From Azolla caroliniana (lineage: Eukaryota; Polypodiophyta): DNA of 64,000 nt. The stretch covers positions 9,052,001 through 9,116,000 of the forward strand of contig JBHGNT010000021.1 of NCBI GenBank assembly GCA_043228905.1, written 5' to 3'. The notes beneath the pieces are model-generated. The model was not told the DNA's origin. It did no database searches and worked only from the letters and a program-made list of their open reading frames with translations. Both the position numbers and the translations under genes were made by a program. Of this stretch, positions 33,871 through 44,547 are shown piece after piece; position 1 is the stretch's first letter; each line of letters begins with the position of its first letter.

Positions 33871-36800
33871 CTAACCGGACTGGTTTGCCGTTACGCCCAT
33901 CTGATGCCGAAGAGACCGAAAACGGTCTGCCGAAAGACACTTGGTCATTCCATCTGCGACATTGTCGGTTGTGGATATTTTCTCTAGACCGATTTTCCCT
34001 GAAATGACGCAGTCCCGAACGAAGTGATATCGAACGTCGATATGTTTGGAGGCGTTGTGGTGAACTGGATTTTTTGACAAGGCAACAGCACCTTGACTGT
34101 CGCTGTAGACAACTGGAGCCGAGTCATGGTCGACTTGTCGAAACGTGTGCGCCAGCCGACCGAGCCACAAAGCTTCTTTTGCTGCGTCGGACGCAGCTAC
34201 ATATTCTGCTTCGGTCGTTGAGGTCGCTGTGCACTCCTGAAGTTTCGACTTCCACGAGATTGCTCCATTGCCGAATTTGAAGCAGTATCCGGTTGTTGAT
34301 TTCCGACTGTCTATACAGCCGGCGAAGTCCGAGTCGGTGTAACCGACTACGCCTGAGGTTCGGTTCGGTTCGGTCCGAAAAGAATGCCATGGTCTTTTGT
34401 GCCAGCTAGATATCTGAACACATGCTTGACTGCGTTCCAATGCGATCGGCCAGGATTGTGCATAAATCTGCTAACGACTCCTACGGCATGAGAGATATCA
34501 GGCCGTGTCGCGACCATCAGGTACATAAGGGAGCCGACTGCCGGTGCATACGGTACCGACTTCATATCTTCCCCCTCCGGACCGGATGTCGGGCAGTCTC
34601 GCTGAGAGAGCCGAAGATTCATAGGGAGCGGGGTTGAAGCAGATTTGGCTGATTGCATGTTGAAGCGTTCCAAGACACGTCCGATATAGTCGGTCTGAGA
34701 CAAAAAAAGGTGTCGTTTGTCGCGATGCCGACTGATCTTCATGCCGAGTATGTGTCGTGCCGGACCGAGATCCTTCATGGCAAACTTCAACCGCAGTTGC
34801 CGAATGAGATCGGCAAGTTCGCCCGCGTGGCGTCCAGAAATTAGCATGTCGTCCACGTAAATGATGAGGAAGATGGGTGATCCATCTTGAGCTGTGTTGG
34901 TGAAGAGACAATGGTCCTCATCGCTTTTTGAGAAGCCGATCGATGTGATGAAGTCGTCGAACTTCTTGTACCATTGTCGCGGTGCCTGTTTGAGGCCGTA
35001 TAGACTCTTCCTGAGTCGGCAGACTAGATGTTCTTGGCCAGTCGCCACGAAGCCTTTTGGCTGCTCCATATAAATTTCCTCGTCTAGATCACCATGGAGG
35101 AATGCTGTTTTGACATCTAGCTGAATCAGCTCCAAGTTGTCGGCTGCCACTACGCCGAGTAGGAAACGAAGGGTTGTCATTTTCACCACTGGTGAAAAAA
35201 TCTCGTCGAAGTCGACGCCGTATTCTTGTCGGAAGCCCTTCGCAACTAGTCTGGCCTTGTACTTTGGGGTGGTCGAATCAGACGTCTCTTTTAGTCGATA
35301 AACCCACTTGCAAGGAAGAGCACGTCGGTTCCTAGGTAATTCGACCAGATCCCAAGTCTTGTTTGCCCGAATGGAGTGCATTTCCGACTCCATCGCCAGA
35401 TGCCAGGTGGCTGAATCGACGGATGTCGATGCTTCTTCGTAAGACGTCGGTTCGCCGGCGTCGGTGAAGAAAATTCCAGGAGAATACCTCTCCGGAGGTT
35501 GCGACAGTCTCTCGGATCGTCGAGGCATGATTGGACTGGTCGCATCGGGTATCGTGGTCGGATGGTCCGAAAGCGGATTGTTCTGCTGTGCCGAGTCGGA
35601 GTTGTCCGAGTCGGTAGTGTAAGGTTCAGCTACCCGTGAAGCTGACCGTGTGTTGAGAGCGGGGCCTTCTTGAAGGGTCGGCACATCGGAAAAGGTTACC
35701 CTTCGGACTTCGATCGGTTTTTCGACTGATGGATTCATGGCCGACTCGTTGAACACAACGTCCGAACTTCGAACGATTTGTCTGCGTTCGGGGTCCCAGA
35801 GTCGGTATCCCATTTCGCCGTTGGATCCATATCCAAGGAAAATGCATTTCCTGGACCGAGGTGCAAGTTTTCGGCGATCATCTTTCGGAATAAGGGTGTA
35901 CGCCTCGCATCCGAAGATCCTCAGCTTGTCGTAATTCGGCTTACTGCCGATCCATAGTTCCTGAGGAATTTGAAGTCCTAGAGGTCTACTTGGCGACATA
36001 TTGATTATGTGTACTGCCGTGAGTAGAGCCTCTGCCCAGAAGCCATCCGACAGTCCGGAGTGTTGGAGCATGGAAACTGTCCGTTCTTGGATTGTCCGAT
36101 TCATGCGTTCGGCAATCCCGTTTTGCTCCGGACTGTGTGGTGCCGTAAATTCTCGTCGGATGCCGCGTTGTCGGCAGAATTTGACGAATTCTTCAGATTT
36201 AAACTCTCCCCCATTGTCTGTCCGAAGGCATTTCAGCTTTCGGTCGGTTTGATTTTCTACCATAGCGAGCCAATCGGTGAAGATCGAGAAGACCCGATCT
36301 TTGGTGCGAATTGGATAAGCCCACACCTTTCGAGTCGAATCGTCAATAAAAGTGACGAAGTAAGAGGCACCACCGAGAGACTGATGCGGCATTGGGCCAC
36401 AGACGTCCGAGTGGACCAAATCGAGAGGTCTCGATTCTCTTGGTGCTGATGTCGGGTGTGATGTGGCTGCTTGTTTGCCATACTGGCAATGCTCGCAGAA
36501 TTGATGGTCGGCGAAGGAGAGTTTGGGGATGTATCCGGCTCTAGATAGGTGCGTGATGCCGGCCTTGCTGAGGTGTCCTAATCTTCGGTGCCATAGTGAT
36601 GACACAGGAATATCCACCAAAAACAGGTTACCCTCTCTGAGCGTAACATGTAACGGATACAGGGAGTGTATCTTGGGTCCTCTAGCAAGCAGGAGGTTCC
36701 CCCTGTGGAGTGTCCACCCTCCCGAAGAAAAACCGGCACGAATGCCGTCTTCATCTAGTTGTCCGACTGAGATCAATGGCCGTGAGAGCTCGGGTACATG

Positions 36801-37892
36801 TCGGACATTGTGGAGTACAAGTGTAGAGCCACCTGCAAGGTTGAGCTCTACTGTGCCGATTCCGATGATGTCACAGTGTTGCGAGTTACCGACCCGAACT
36901 GAGTCGGAGTGACGGATCGTGTATTGCCGAAATTGGGATCGATGAGGAGTCACGTGAAACGACGCGCCCGAATCCAAGAGCCATGTGCTCGATTCTTCAG
37001 TCGTGAGCAGAACTTCTGAGCCAACTGGATTTTCGATTGATAGTATGTTCGGGTCGTCTGGTAGCACATCAGCTGAGAAGCTGACGTAATTGATCTCCTC
37101 ATGCCGACCACTCTTCTTGTTGTTCTTGTTCTTGAGTGCGCGGCAGTCGGCTTTGATGTGTCCGGGTTTCTTGCAGTAGTTGCAGATTCGGTTATCCCGT
37201 GACTGGCTCCGTCTTCGCTGATTGTTCGGCGGCCGTGAGGAATCTCTTCCTCGTATGTTCGATCGGTCTGTCGAACCTTGTACTACGTAAGCGTCGTCTG
37301 TTGAGTCTTTGGCGAAAGACTTTCTCCGAGCTGCTTCGGTCAGGATTGCGCTCGTGACTTCGGAGTATTTAACAGCCGTGGTTGACGCGTTGCACACGGT
37401 TGTGACGAAAGTTTCCCATGATGAGGGAAGGCTGCTCATGAGTATCATTGCTCTGAGTTCATCCTCGATTGCCGTCCCCTGTGACGAGATTTGGGAGCTT
37501 ATGCTTTCGTACTCATTGAGGTGTGCTTGAACCGAGTCGGATTCTTTCATCCGCAAGTTGTAGAGGCGCCGGATCAGAAACATCTTTGTTGCGGCGACCT
37601 TCTTTTCGTAAGTGTCCGACAGTGTTTTCCACAGTTCAAATGCTGTCGTACACAATTGCACCGTAAAGTATACCGATTCCGATAGGTGCATCCGAATCGT
37701 GGCGCGGACGATTCTGTCCAGCTTCTGCCACTCAATTGGTTTGTATCCTTCTGGAGGTTCTTCATTTTCGATGGGATCGATTTGCCCCTTGACTATGAGA
37801 TAGTCTTGCATTTGTTCCTTCCAGCAGTTGAAGTTCGATCCATCGAACTTTCGTAGACTCATTTCTGACGAGCCGGATGTTGATGCCATCAA
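33871..37892 (-). pseudogene. gag-pol: Copia-F Gag-Pol polyprotein with one frameshift
   Basis: 1,181 codons from 37892 to 34347, then the RNase H end in another frame (34440-33871). Gag carries the CCHC knuckle CNYCKKPGHIKADC (residues 237-250). Protease: WLLDSGASFHVTPH (Asp about 307). Integrase: LWHRRLGH, CEHCQYGKQ, then D in LVHSDVCGP, D in RTDNGGEF, E in NGIAERMN. RT: LDVKTAFLHGDL and the catalytic YVDD (about 1012). RNase H: YTDSDFAG and TEAEYVA. The only break, near 34370, is an extra 5-base unit in a short GAACC tandem repeat; removing one unit restores the frame. Copia domain order (integrase before RT) is clear. Confidence 0.95.
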
Positions 37893-38549
37893 ATTCGGTT
37901 TTGGTTAACGAAGCTCGGTTCGGAGTTGACTACGGACCTTGTTGGAGTGCAGCCGGTTGGCTCACCCGATATTGTTCTAGTCGGGTTTGAACCCGAGTCG
38001 GTTCGGCTTCGGAACTTGCTCGAATTGACTTCGGTAGCTTGAGGGACAGAGCCGACTGGTCTTCCCGAATGTTGCCGAGTCGGAGTGAGCCCGGTTCGCT
38101 TCGGATATATATGCCGAATACCGATTATTAAAACCGATTATCTGGACCGATTCTGCTTCGGGTGACTGCAGCAACGAGAGAGATGGATCTAACTGATCCT
38201 CTCGAATGTCGATCAGCCTGATGAAGCACGAATTTGGGGTTGTTGTCTTGAGACCGATCTGCACCGAGTGGTTACAGCGAGCGGCGTTTGATGACCTCTT
38301 CGGATGCCGTTTAACCGAATGGAGCACGAATCGTGTCAATGTTGCACGAGGGGATTTCACCTCGAGCGGTTACAATCACAAGGAACGGAGTACAGCCTGC
38401 TGGCTTACTCCAAACAAAGATGATCTAACGCGATGAGATGCAAACCTGGTTTTTTTTTTTTTCTTCTTCCTCTCTCTTCTTCGAATGACGCAGGAAACCG
38501 AATGCTGAGACGACGGCCGACAGCGGATTGAGGGACCGACTACTGTGCA

Positions 38550-38562
38550 GGCTCTGATACCA
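38550..38562 (-). promoter_or_regulatory. Copia-F primer-binding site (initiator Met tRNA type)
   Basis: In element orientation TGGTATCAGAGCC, next to the 5' LTR: the usual plant copia primer site. Confidence 0.92.
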
Positions 38563-38564
38563 GA

Positions 38565-38648
38565 TGTTGGAAGCGAGGTCGTCAATGCGGAAGATCTTGA
38601 AGCATTCAGTTCTGTTCTTCTCCTGCGTATGACAGAATGTAGGTCGTT

Positions 38649-38687
<39 letters not shown>

Positions 38688-38855
38688 AAAGAACTTTCTA
38701 TTTCACAAAGCAATAATACAACAGCCAACCTTACAAAAAGGTTACAAGGTCAATATATATAGTGACCGACTTAGGGCAACTACCCTTTATGCTAATTACA
38801 TAAATGGCCAAGACGAGATAGTGTGAATACGTCCATTATACACATGTATTCGACA
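38565..38855 (-). repeat. 5' LTR of Copia-F
   Basis: Partner of 33387-33677, same length; (AG)n at about 38655-38685. Confidence 0.95.
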
Positions 38856-39240
38856 CAGATCGCCCAGACTCGAAGGGAAGGCGGCGAACCGGCTCGTGAC
38901 TGACGGCCGACAGTAGGGAACAGGTGCATGTGGTGCGACGAGGTCGGCCACATCCGGAAGGACTGCGGCGATTTCGCAGAAGCGTTGAGGAACCGGGTGG
39001 TGTACCTGTAGGAAGGCCGGGTGCACGCCGGCGACACCAGAAGGGCCCTAAACCGAAACGACGGGCGAGGAGGTATGAAGAGACTGATGGAAGAGGCAAC
39101 GGCCCGACACGTGGAGGCCATCCACTACTCGGCGTCGGCCGGCATTCGGGTCGGGGGCAACGAGGCCCGAAAGGAGGGCAAAGACGGATTCTAGTAGGCA
39201 ATGCTGGAAGGTCTCGCCGGCGCACGGCTAAGGAAAGATG

Positions 39241-39700
39241 AAACGGACCGGACTGGAGAGACGAGATGAGCCGGGAGGAACTGTTGGCGGCGCATATACG
39301 ACAGCTCGAGCAAAGACCGGAGGACGTGGAGCAGGCTGCGGGAAAGCTTCGGGTGGCAAGGACGAGGAACAAAGCCCGGTTCGACCGGACGCGCCAGCTC
39401 CGACCGAAGAAGATCGAGGAAGGCGACTGGGTGCTATTTTATGACAGCAGCCTCGACAACCAACACCGAGCAACACAGAAGTTCGCAAGAACGTGGTTCG
39501 GGCCTTACGTGGTACAAAGCGCCAACAACAACGGGACGTACCATCTGGCGGAACTCGACGGCACGAGAATGGCGATACCGGTAGCTGGGAAGCGGATCAA
39601 AGCGTTCAAGAAGCGTCACGACGACGAGCCGGATCCGGTTAACCTGGATCGGAACGACGAACGATCCGAAACCGAGGAAGAACCGATGGGTGGGGAATGA
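39241..39700 (+). pseudogene. Gypsy-A2 integrase C-terminal remnant
   Basis: Starts in the middle of the integrase at MSREELLAAHIRQLEQRPEDV and runs to the stop at 39698-39700 (GGE end). It is almost identical to Gypsy-A1 (758-1246): RWFGPYVV becomes TWFGPYVV, with a few other changes. Everything upstream in pol is deleted. It has no catalytic residues. Confidence 0.92.
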
Positions 39701-39773
39701 AGGCTGGACCGGTTTTCCCCGTCCCAACTCAACTTGGCGCATGCCGGTGGATGCGCGGTTAGGTGGGGGCGGA

Positions 39774-40420
39774 TGTCGTGAAGAAAACCGTCCACGAGCG
39801 GAATTGGTGCGCCGGAGCATAGGAACCGGCTCTTCATGCACGTACGCCTTATGTTGTACATAAGAGAGAATTAGGGACATGGAAGATCCTAGGTAGGTAG
39901 ATTCGGTAGGTAGGAAGTTAATAGGAAACGGCTCCCTTCTTGCCTATAAAAGGAGGGAGACGAGGAAGAGGAAGGGATCGCGGAATCAGAGAGGACGAAG
40001 TGTTGTTGGGCTGTCGGTCGAAGGCTTCTCTCTCTTCCATACTCTCTGTAGCTTCTTTCTGTGCAGGTTTCGTGAGGCTCGCGCTGCTCTGAGGAATGCC
40101 CGAGTGCTTCCGGCAGCACCTCCAACCTACTCCTTCCTTTCTGAGCGTTTGCGAACAGGCATCGGCATCTGTTCGCCGGCCTGTTCGGTTGTAACCGACT
40201 TCGTGCTTTTGTTGCTTGTCTCTGTTAATATATACTTACATACCGTTGTGCCTCTCTGTGTTGGTTTCCCCGCTCGCGTCTTCGTGTCGAAGGGCCGTGT
40301 CCCTGTGGATCTACGCTCGCACGTAGTGGGTCCCTTCCCTTCTCTTTTGCCCATTGCTCTTCGGTACAAGACCCCCGAGGTCCCGCCTCATTCCACGCAT
40401 CCGCGAGGAGTACCTCGACA
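39774..40420 (+). repeat. 3' LTR of Gypsy-A2
   Basis: 647 bp, preceded by the purine tract aggtgggggcgga and followed by ACGT (40421-40424). Confidence 0.95.
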
Positions 40421-41532
40421 ACGTATGACGAAATGAAAGGAGCTCGAGGTACCCGAGGACTCAGATATCGTCAAAAGCTTTTTGCACACAAGTGATCCTT
40501 TCCGAAAATTGTATTATAGTGTATATAATGGTGATGTGGGTAATATGCTTGACATATTATCCAACAGACATTATACATTGCTCTTCGTGAATATACCGTA
40601 TGGTTTCAAAATATCAGGCTCGACATACGATGATGTGCCATACAAATATCCGCAAATAGAGAAGCTGATTAAGGACTTCGCGGAGTTGACCCTAGCACCA
40701 TTATGGCATATTGTTATATTTCATGGTATGGGTCAGGCGTTATCGGTCAGGACTGCATTGAAGTCGAGATGCCATGCCCCCGAACATATGCATTGGTAAA
40801 CATTCTATTACTATATATTTAATCTATGTTGCTTACGACATATTTCTTAACTTGTTTTGAAACAATTGTGAAATAGGGTTAAAATGAACATAACTCGGAC
40901 CCCATGTGATCGAATGGTGAGTGCTATGGAGCACATGTGCATGAGCTACTACGACGCAATTTCTAAGAAGAAGGCTCAGGCACATGTTAATGAACGCAAC
41001 ATTGTCAATTATATCATGTGCCCAGCTGTAACAAAGAAATTGTGACACATGTCTCATGATAAGAGTTTAGTAAACTCTTATCAAAAGCCACAACGATTAA
41101 TAAATTGATTGGTCGAGTTGTTCTTGAACCCTGATGATTGGGTTCTCGACTTGTTTTCTGGAATAGGTAATCACAACAGTTTCATCTAGTTTTTTAAAAA
41201 TGAAATACCATTTCTTGTCTTTTTTTCTTACTTTTGCATGTGTGATTGTTTGTTTAGGAACGACAACTGCATGTGCTCTCAAATTGTTTAGGAACTACGT
41301 CGCATTGGAGAAGGACCCCGACCAAGTCAACTTTATTAAGATGAGGATCCAAGGCATCTAGGATTGTCCCGACTAGGACCAAGAGGTTGGGGCAAAGCAC
41401 ATCAACGAAACGAAGATGTTTCAAATGGCCAATGGAACCTATCGATGAGGAAGGAGGTGACCTGGTCGACCTTGAAGATTCACCAGGTTCCAAACACATA
41501 CAAGATTCAACTGAGGATATAGAACATGTTTG

Positions 41533-42360
41533 ATGTAGCACCACTCTTAGCTGATCTTGGAGAGCAACCTGTTCCTGACCTCCTAATGGAGTGATTGTAT
41601 ATTAGTTTATATTTTTGACTATATAAAATTGTAACACTAGACTTCTTTTGGAATATAAGATTATTTTGTTTGCGTACCATTTCTTTGCACTATCTCATTG
41701 GTTTGCAAACTTTGAGTTTCTATCATACATTTGTATTGGTGTACTCGCAAAGTATGTGGTTGTTAAGTATAATGTTTGTGGAATAGATGATGGTGAACTT
41801 ATCAATAGTATGACAAATGTTTGTTATAATTGTTTCTTTATTAATATAATTGAATTTAGCTTTATTCTAGGCTATTAGATTCGAGTGTATAGAGTAATAT
41901 TAACTCAACATTGTTGCTCGCTTGATCTTACATGTAGGTTGTTCATATCATAGTGAGATATAATGTTTGTAGAAGTTTTTGAGCATGAGAGGTATATAAT
42001 GTGATATTCACGTGTGGATATGTTTCTAATTATACCGAAAAATGCAATTCACTCATTTATCATAACAAACTTTATAGGAGTTATAGAGAAATATAGCATT
42101 AAAATTGTGTTTCTAAAATTGTTGAATTGGATTCAAATTCGACATTATGTAATGTGAAGCATATTTTAATGATAGTTGAAAGCATTCTGGTACTCAAAGT
42201 GAATTTCTAGATAAATATGTGTATGATTTTAGAAAATATAGGTTAACTTTGAAATCTTAATAATATTAATTGTGTTTTTAAAAGTCATCTACGCATGCGT
42301 GATACATTCTTGAAAGTTTGTTAAAAAATTGTAATTCTTGAAAGCTGCCAAATTTAACGT
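41533..42360. other. Right arm of element X, no gene
   Basis: AT-rich stretch after the methyltransferase gene. No frame longer than 76 codons and no motif. The right end of X lies near 42360, where H gag begins. Confidence 0.5.
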
Positions 42361-43400
42361 TGTGGTTCGATATGCCGAATTGGCACCGAGGTTCGATTCA
42401 AAAGGTTGTACTTGCATTGGTCGACTGTATGTGCCCAAGAATGGCAAATAGGGCAGTGAGCCCGCTTATTGCAGTCCACCACCGAGTGTTCCGGGTTAAG
42501 GTAGATTTTGCATTCAATGGCCTACCGGAAACGATACTCATCGTCCCGTGGTAACACTTGCCATAATGATGCCATGGACATTCCTTCCTCAGTGTCTTCC
42601 AACTCTAGTCGAAGAACCCGGTCGATGGCCATGTCTGTAGTTTGGCATGTAAAATTGAGCATGTCCAACGTCATTCACATGGGTCGGCACAAAGCGGGGA
42701 GGAAAGTTTCCTTAGCCTCAGTAGGTGCTTGTGTGAGTTGGCTTCTTAAGTTCTGGAACCAGATGATGAAATCAGCGATAGATTCCTAATTCAATTGCAT
42801 GATAGAGTAGAATTGACCGATGATTTCATGTTGTGAAACACTCCAGTGAAACAGTCGAAGGAACGTTGTGCAGAGTTGGTCGAAAGTCATGAAATCTAGA
42901 GATTGAGCTGCGAATGCCACCACGCTACTTGTCCGTCGAGAGTAAGCCCAAACTCCGCAATCTTAGAGGTCTCCAAGAGTCGTTGTGACACATGGTGCAC
43001 ATTCTAGATGTTAAGAAAAGATTGTGCATGAGCCTCGACATCGGGTTCACCACTGTAACGGGGATAAGAGAAGGCCATGGTTGCACACATATATTGTCTG
43101 AAGTTGTTGTAGGCGGGCTCGGTCGGAAGCGGTGGGCGGTTTGTCTTGCAAGTGCTACTATTGATTTCAATGACCGAGTGCAGTGGTGAAAAGACATTCT
43201 GACCACTTGTGCTCTGTTCGGTGAGCGCAGACTCGAACACGCTTTCGTCAAGATCTGGTAAGCGGGTGTTGAGGCATAACTTTTCCATGGCAAGTTCTAC
43301 CGCCTTTTGGGATTTTGCTCGAGTTTGGGGTTTACCTCAGCAATTTGCTTCTTTGTTGCATCTGCGGCTAGACGACATCCATTCCCCGATGTTCAGTTTT
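42361..43400 (-). pseudogene. gag: Element H: gag 5' part
   Basis: Decayed minus-strand gag of the Gypsy-B type. Near the start YSGEPDVEAHAQSF matches Gypsy-B YRDDPDAEAHVHAF. The end (42480-42361) has the knuckle region HSVVDCNKRAHCPICHSW, then QCKYNLLNRTSVPIRHIEP, matching Gypsy-B CEYNLLNRQAPPVRRIEP. It stops there because X is inserted; gag continues at 26310. Confidence 0.82.
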
Positions 43401-43410
43401 GCTTGATATA

Positions 43411-43427
43411 GATCTCCGAGCAAGCCA
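43411..43427 (-). promoter_or_regulatory. Element H primer-binding site
   Basis: In element orientation TGGCTTGCTCGGAGATC, four bases after the LTR end (CTGCTAACA). It differs from the primer sites of Gypsy-B and of the A/D/E group. Confidence 0.6.
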
Positions 43428-43431
43428 AAAG

Positions 43432-43592
43432 TGTTAGCAGTTAAGGTGACACTGCGCTGAATCCCTAGTCCTTCAAGGGAATCGTGGTTCCGGAATGGGA
43501 GAGTACTTCGTAACCATGATACGGGTGACTATACACTGGACTCGTAAGTGTTTCTTTAATTGTGGAGACTGTGGAGACTAGGAAGATGGCTA
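43432..43592 (-). repeat. Element H 5' LTR, end only
   Basis: Starts TGTTAGCAG on the plus strand. 160 bp match the last part of the Gypsy-G LTR (16.17-16.34 kb) in reverse. It is cut at 43593 by a copia LTR. Confidence 0.8.
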
Positions 43593-44547
43593 TGTTGAGA
43601 GAGAAGCTGAACAATGGCCTGATTTAGTTGAAGAAGCTCAGAACCGAGAACCGAGCACCATGGGCCGAGGGCCGTGAGCTAAGTAGGAAGGATTTCGAAA
43701 AGCTGTTGAGGGTCTATATTCCGATTATAGTAAATAGGAATATTGTAGGCAAAATTAGTGTAAGGCTCAGTTAAGGAGCACTCAAGTACTTGTTAGTACT
43801 TGTGTCCACCCACTCGTTCAGGTTTGTATATGAATTGCACTCCGAGCACTTTTGTATGTACTACGTCATTTTTTGTGTAATTGATATATTGTTGTTGTTT
43901 GCTCTACTTAGTCTCTCCCTTTCTCACTCACATTCTCTGTGTTTACCTATCTATTACATTTCCGAACTATCGAACTACGTACTCTGTGTTCTATTTCACA
44001 CGCTTTCGCACACGTATCTCTTTACATGGTATCAGAGCGCGAGGATTGAGACCTCTCTGTAGCTGACAGAAAAGCAAGCAAACAAGACAGAGATAAGTGT
44101 TCTCGTTTTTTGGAAAAGAAAAGACAAGAACGTGGATAGAGGAATGGGAAGCTCTCTTCCGGCTGAAAAGCTCGATAGGAGCAACTACGCATCTTGGTCG
44201 TACAAGATGCACCAGTACCTGCTCGGGCATGGTTACTAGAGTTACGTGGAAGGAGCTAATGATGTAGCACCTGAATCAACACCAAGAGATTTCCCGACTT
44301 GGGAATAGGTGACTAGTAGAGTTCTGTACAACTTTGCATCCTGTGTGAGAGACCAACTATTGAGCTATATTCGGGAGGCCAAGACGCCAAAGGATGCGTG
44401 GGCGAACCTCAAACAGATTTTTGCCACCAGCACAATGACCAGGAAGCTGCAGCTTACTCAAGAGCTCAACAATGTCAGACAAAAAGATCGGGTTGTGGCC
44501 GATTATACAACCTGAATCAAGGAGATCGACGATTCCCTCGCCTCCGT
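43593..44547 (+). mobile_element. Copia-I relic (LTR, primer site, partial gag)
   Basis: Older relative of Copia-L. LTR 43593-44026 begins TGTTGAGAGA and ends TTTACA; the primer site TGGTATCAGAGC follows at 44027-44038. Gag is truncated at 44548 by an inverted Gypsy-D-type LTR. Confidence 0.85.
44132..44547 (+). pseudogene. gag: Copia-I Gag fragment
   Basis: Aligns closely with Copia-L gag: SLPAEKLDRSNYASWSYKMHQ, YVEGANDVAPES, ATSTMTRKLQLTQELNNVRQ. Its start codon has become GTG (44132) where Copia-L has ATG. Three stops interrupt it, one of them Trp-to-TAG. It ends in DSLAS at the inserted LTR. Confidence 0.85.

Larger units (their letters stand above)
33387..38855 (-). mobile_element. Copia-F: nearly intact Ty1/copia element
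   Basis: 5,469 bp, two 291-bp LTRs, 5-bp duplication CAGAT (33382-33386 and 38856-38860). LTRs differ at only about two bases plus the length of an AG repeat, so it is the youngest complete insertion seen here. Order in element orientation: LTR, primer site, gag-pol in one frame, LTR. Confidence 0.97.
32574..39240 (+). pseudogene. gag: Gypsy-A2 Gag, split by Copia-F and cut by stops
   Basis: The frame runs from just after the primer site to 33386, then from 38861 on, with the copia element between. Segments: RKYLASYEAEMLMRDI, a TAG at 32872-32874 where Gypsy-E has Trp, LREFEEHFARLSALDRTVL, LEELTRAIKDLQI. After the copia come a TGA and the zinc knuckle CMWCDEVGHIRKDC (38925-38966). Then TARHVEAIHYSASAGIRVGG, the start of the gag-protease linker, runs into the deletion at about 39240. 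Only C-to-T type changes explain the stops. Confidence 0.85.
31906..40420 (+). mobile_element. Gypsy-A2: internally deleted Ty3/gypsy element holding a copia insertion
   Basis: Two 647-bp LTRs, TSD ACGT (31902-31905 and 40421-40424). Without the nested Copia-F (and its 5-bp duplication) it is about 3.0 kb. It keeps LTRs, primer site, gag and the last part of integrase, but protease, RT, RNase H and most of integrase are missing: the sequence jumps at about 39240 from the gag-protease linker to the integrase end. It is therefore non-autonomous. It interrupts the methyltransferase gene of X. Confidence 0.95.
29564..41532 (+). pseudogene. Element X ParB-like / beta-class DNA methyltransferase fusion gene, split by Gypsy-A2
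   Basis: Exon 1 (29564-29589, MNKRKKFA) joins exon 2 (29904 on) across a 314-bp intron, GTATGT to TTTCAG. Exon 2 encodes a Lys/Pro-rich start, an acidic linker and a ParB/sulfiredoxin-like domain: ICSIRRP, then YYVIGGSHSAEARRQL and LTHEEAKLLAWHDNN. Further introns at about 31515-31609, 31742-31812, 40796-40876 and 41167-41257 have good GT-AG ends. The frame runs from 31905 into 40425 once Gypsy-A2 and its ACGT duplication are skipped. The second part is a methyltransferase: NIPYGF (40590-40607, motif IV), KSLVNSYQKPQRLI, then LDLFSGIG-TTTACA (motif I, across the last intron) and VALEKDP. Motif IV before I marks the beta class. About eight in-frame stops, all explicable by C-to-T or G-to-A change, silence it. 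N in NIPY fits an original D. Confidence 0.75.
26310..42360. mobile_element. Element X: two-gene element with transposase-like and ParB-methyltransferase genes
   Basis: A non-LTR, non-retroviral unit sitting inside H's gag gene, itself split by Gypsy-A2 (31906-40420). Without that insertion it is about 7.5 kb. It holds two divergent genes: transposase-like on minus (29297 to 26605) and ParB-methyltransferase on plus (29564 to about 41.5 kb), around a 270-bp shared upstream region. Ends are placed by where gag homology stops on each side, to within about 10-20 bp. I could not find clear terminal inverted repeats or a target duplication. Base composition and introns differ from the neighbouring retroelements. 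Whether it is a transposon, a viral remnant or captured genes is unsettled. Confidence 0.7.

Noticed and set aside
26310-42360. Terminal inverted repeats for element X
   Set aside because: I compared about 60 bases at each inferred end by eye and found only weak, gapped similarity; not enough to report.
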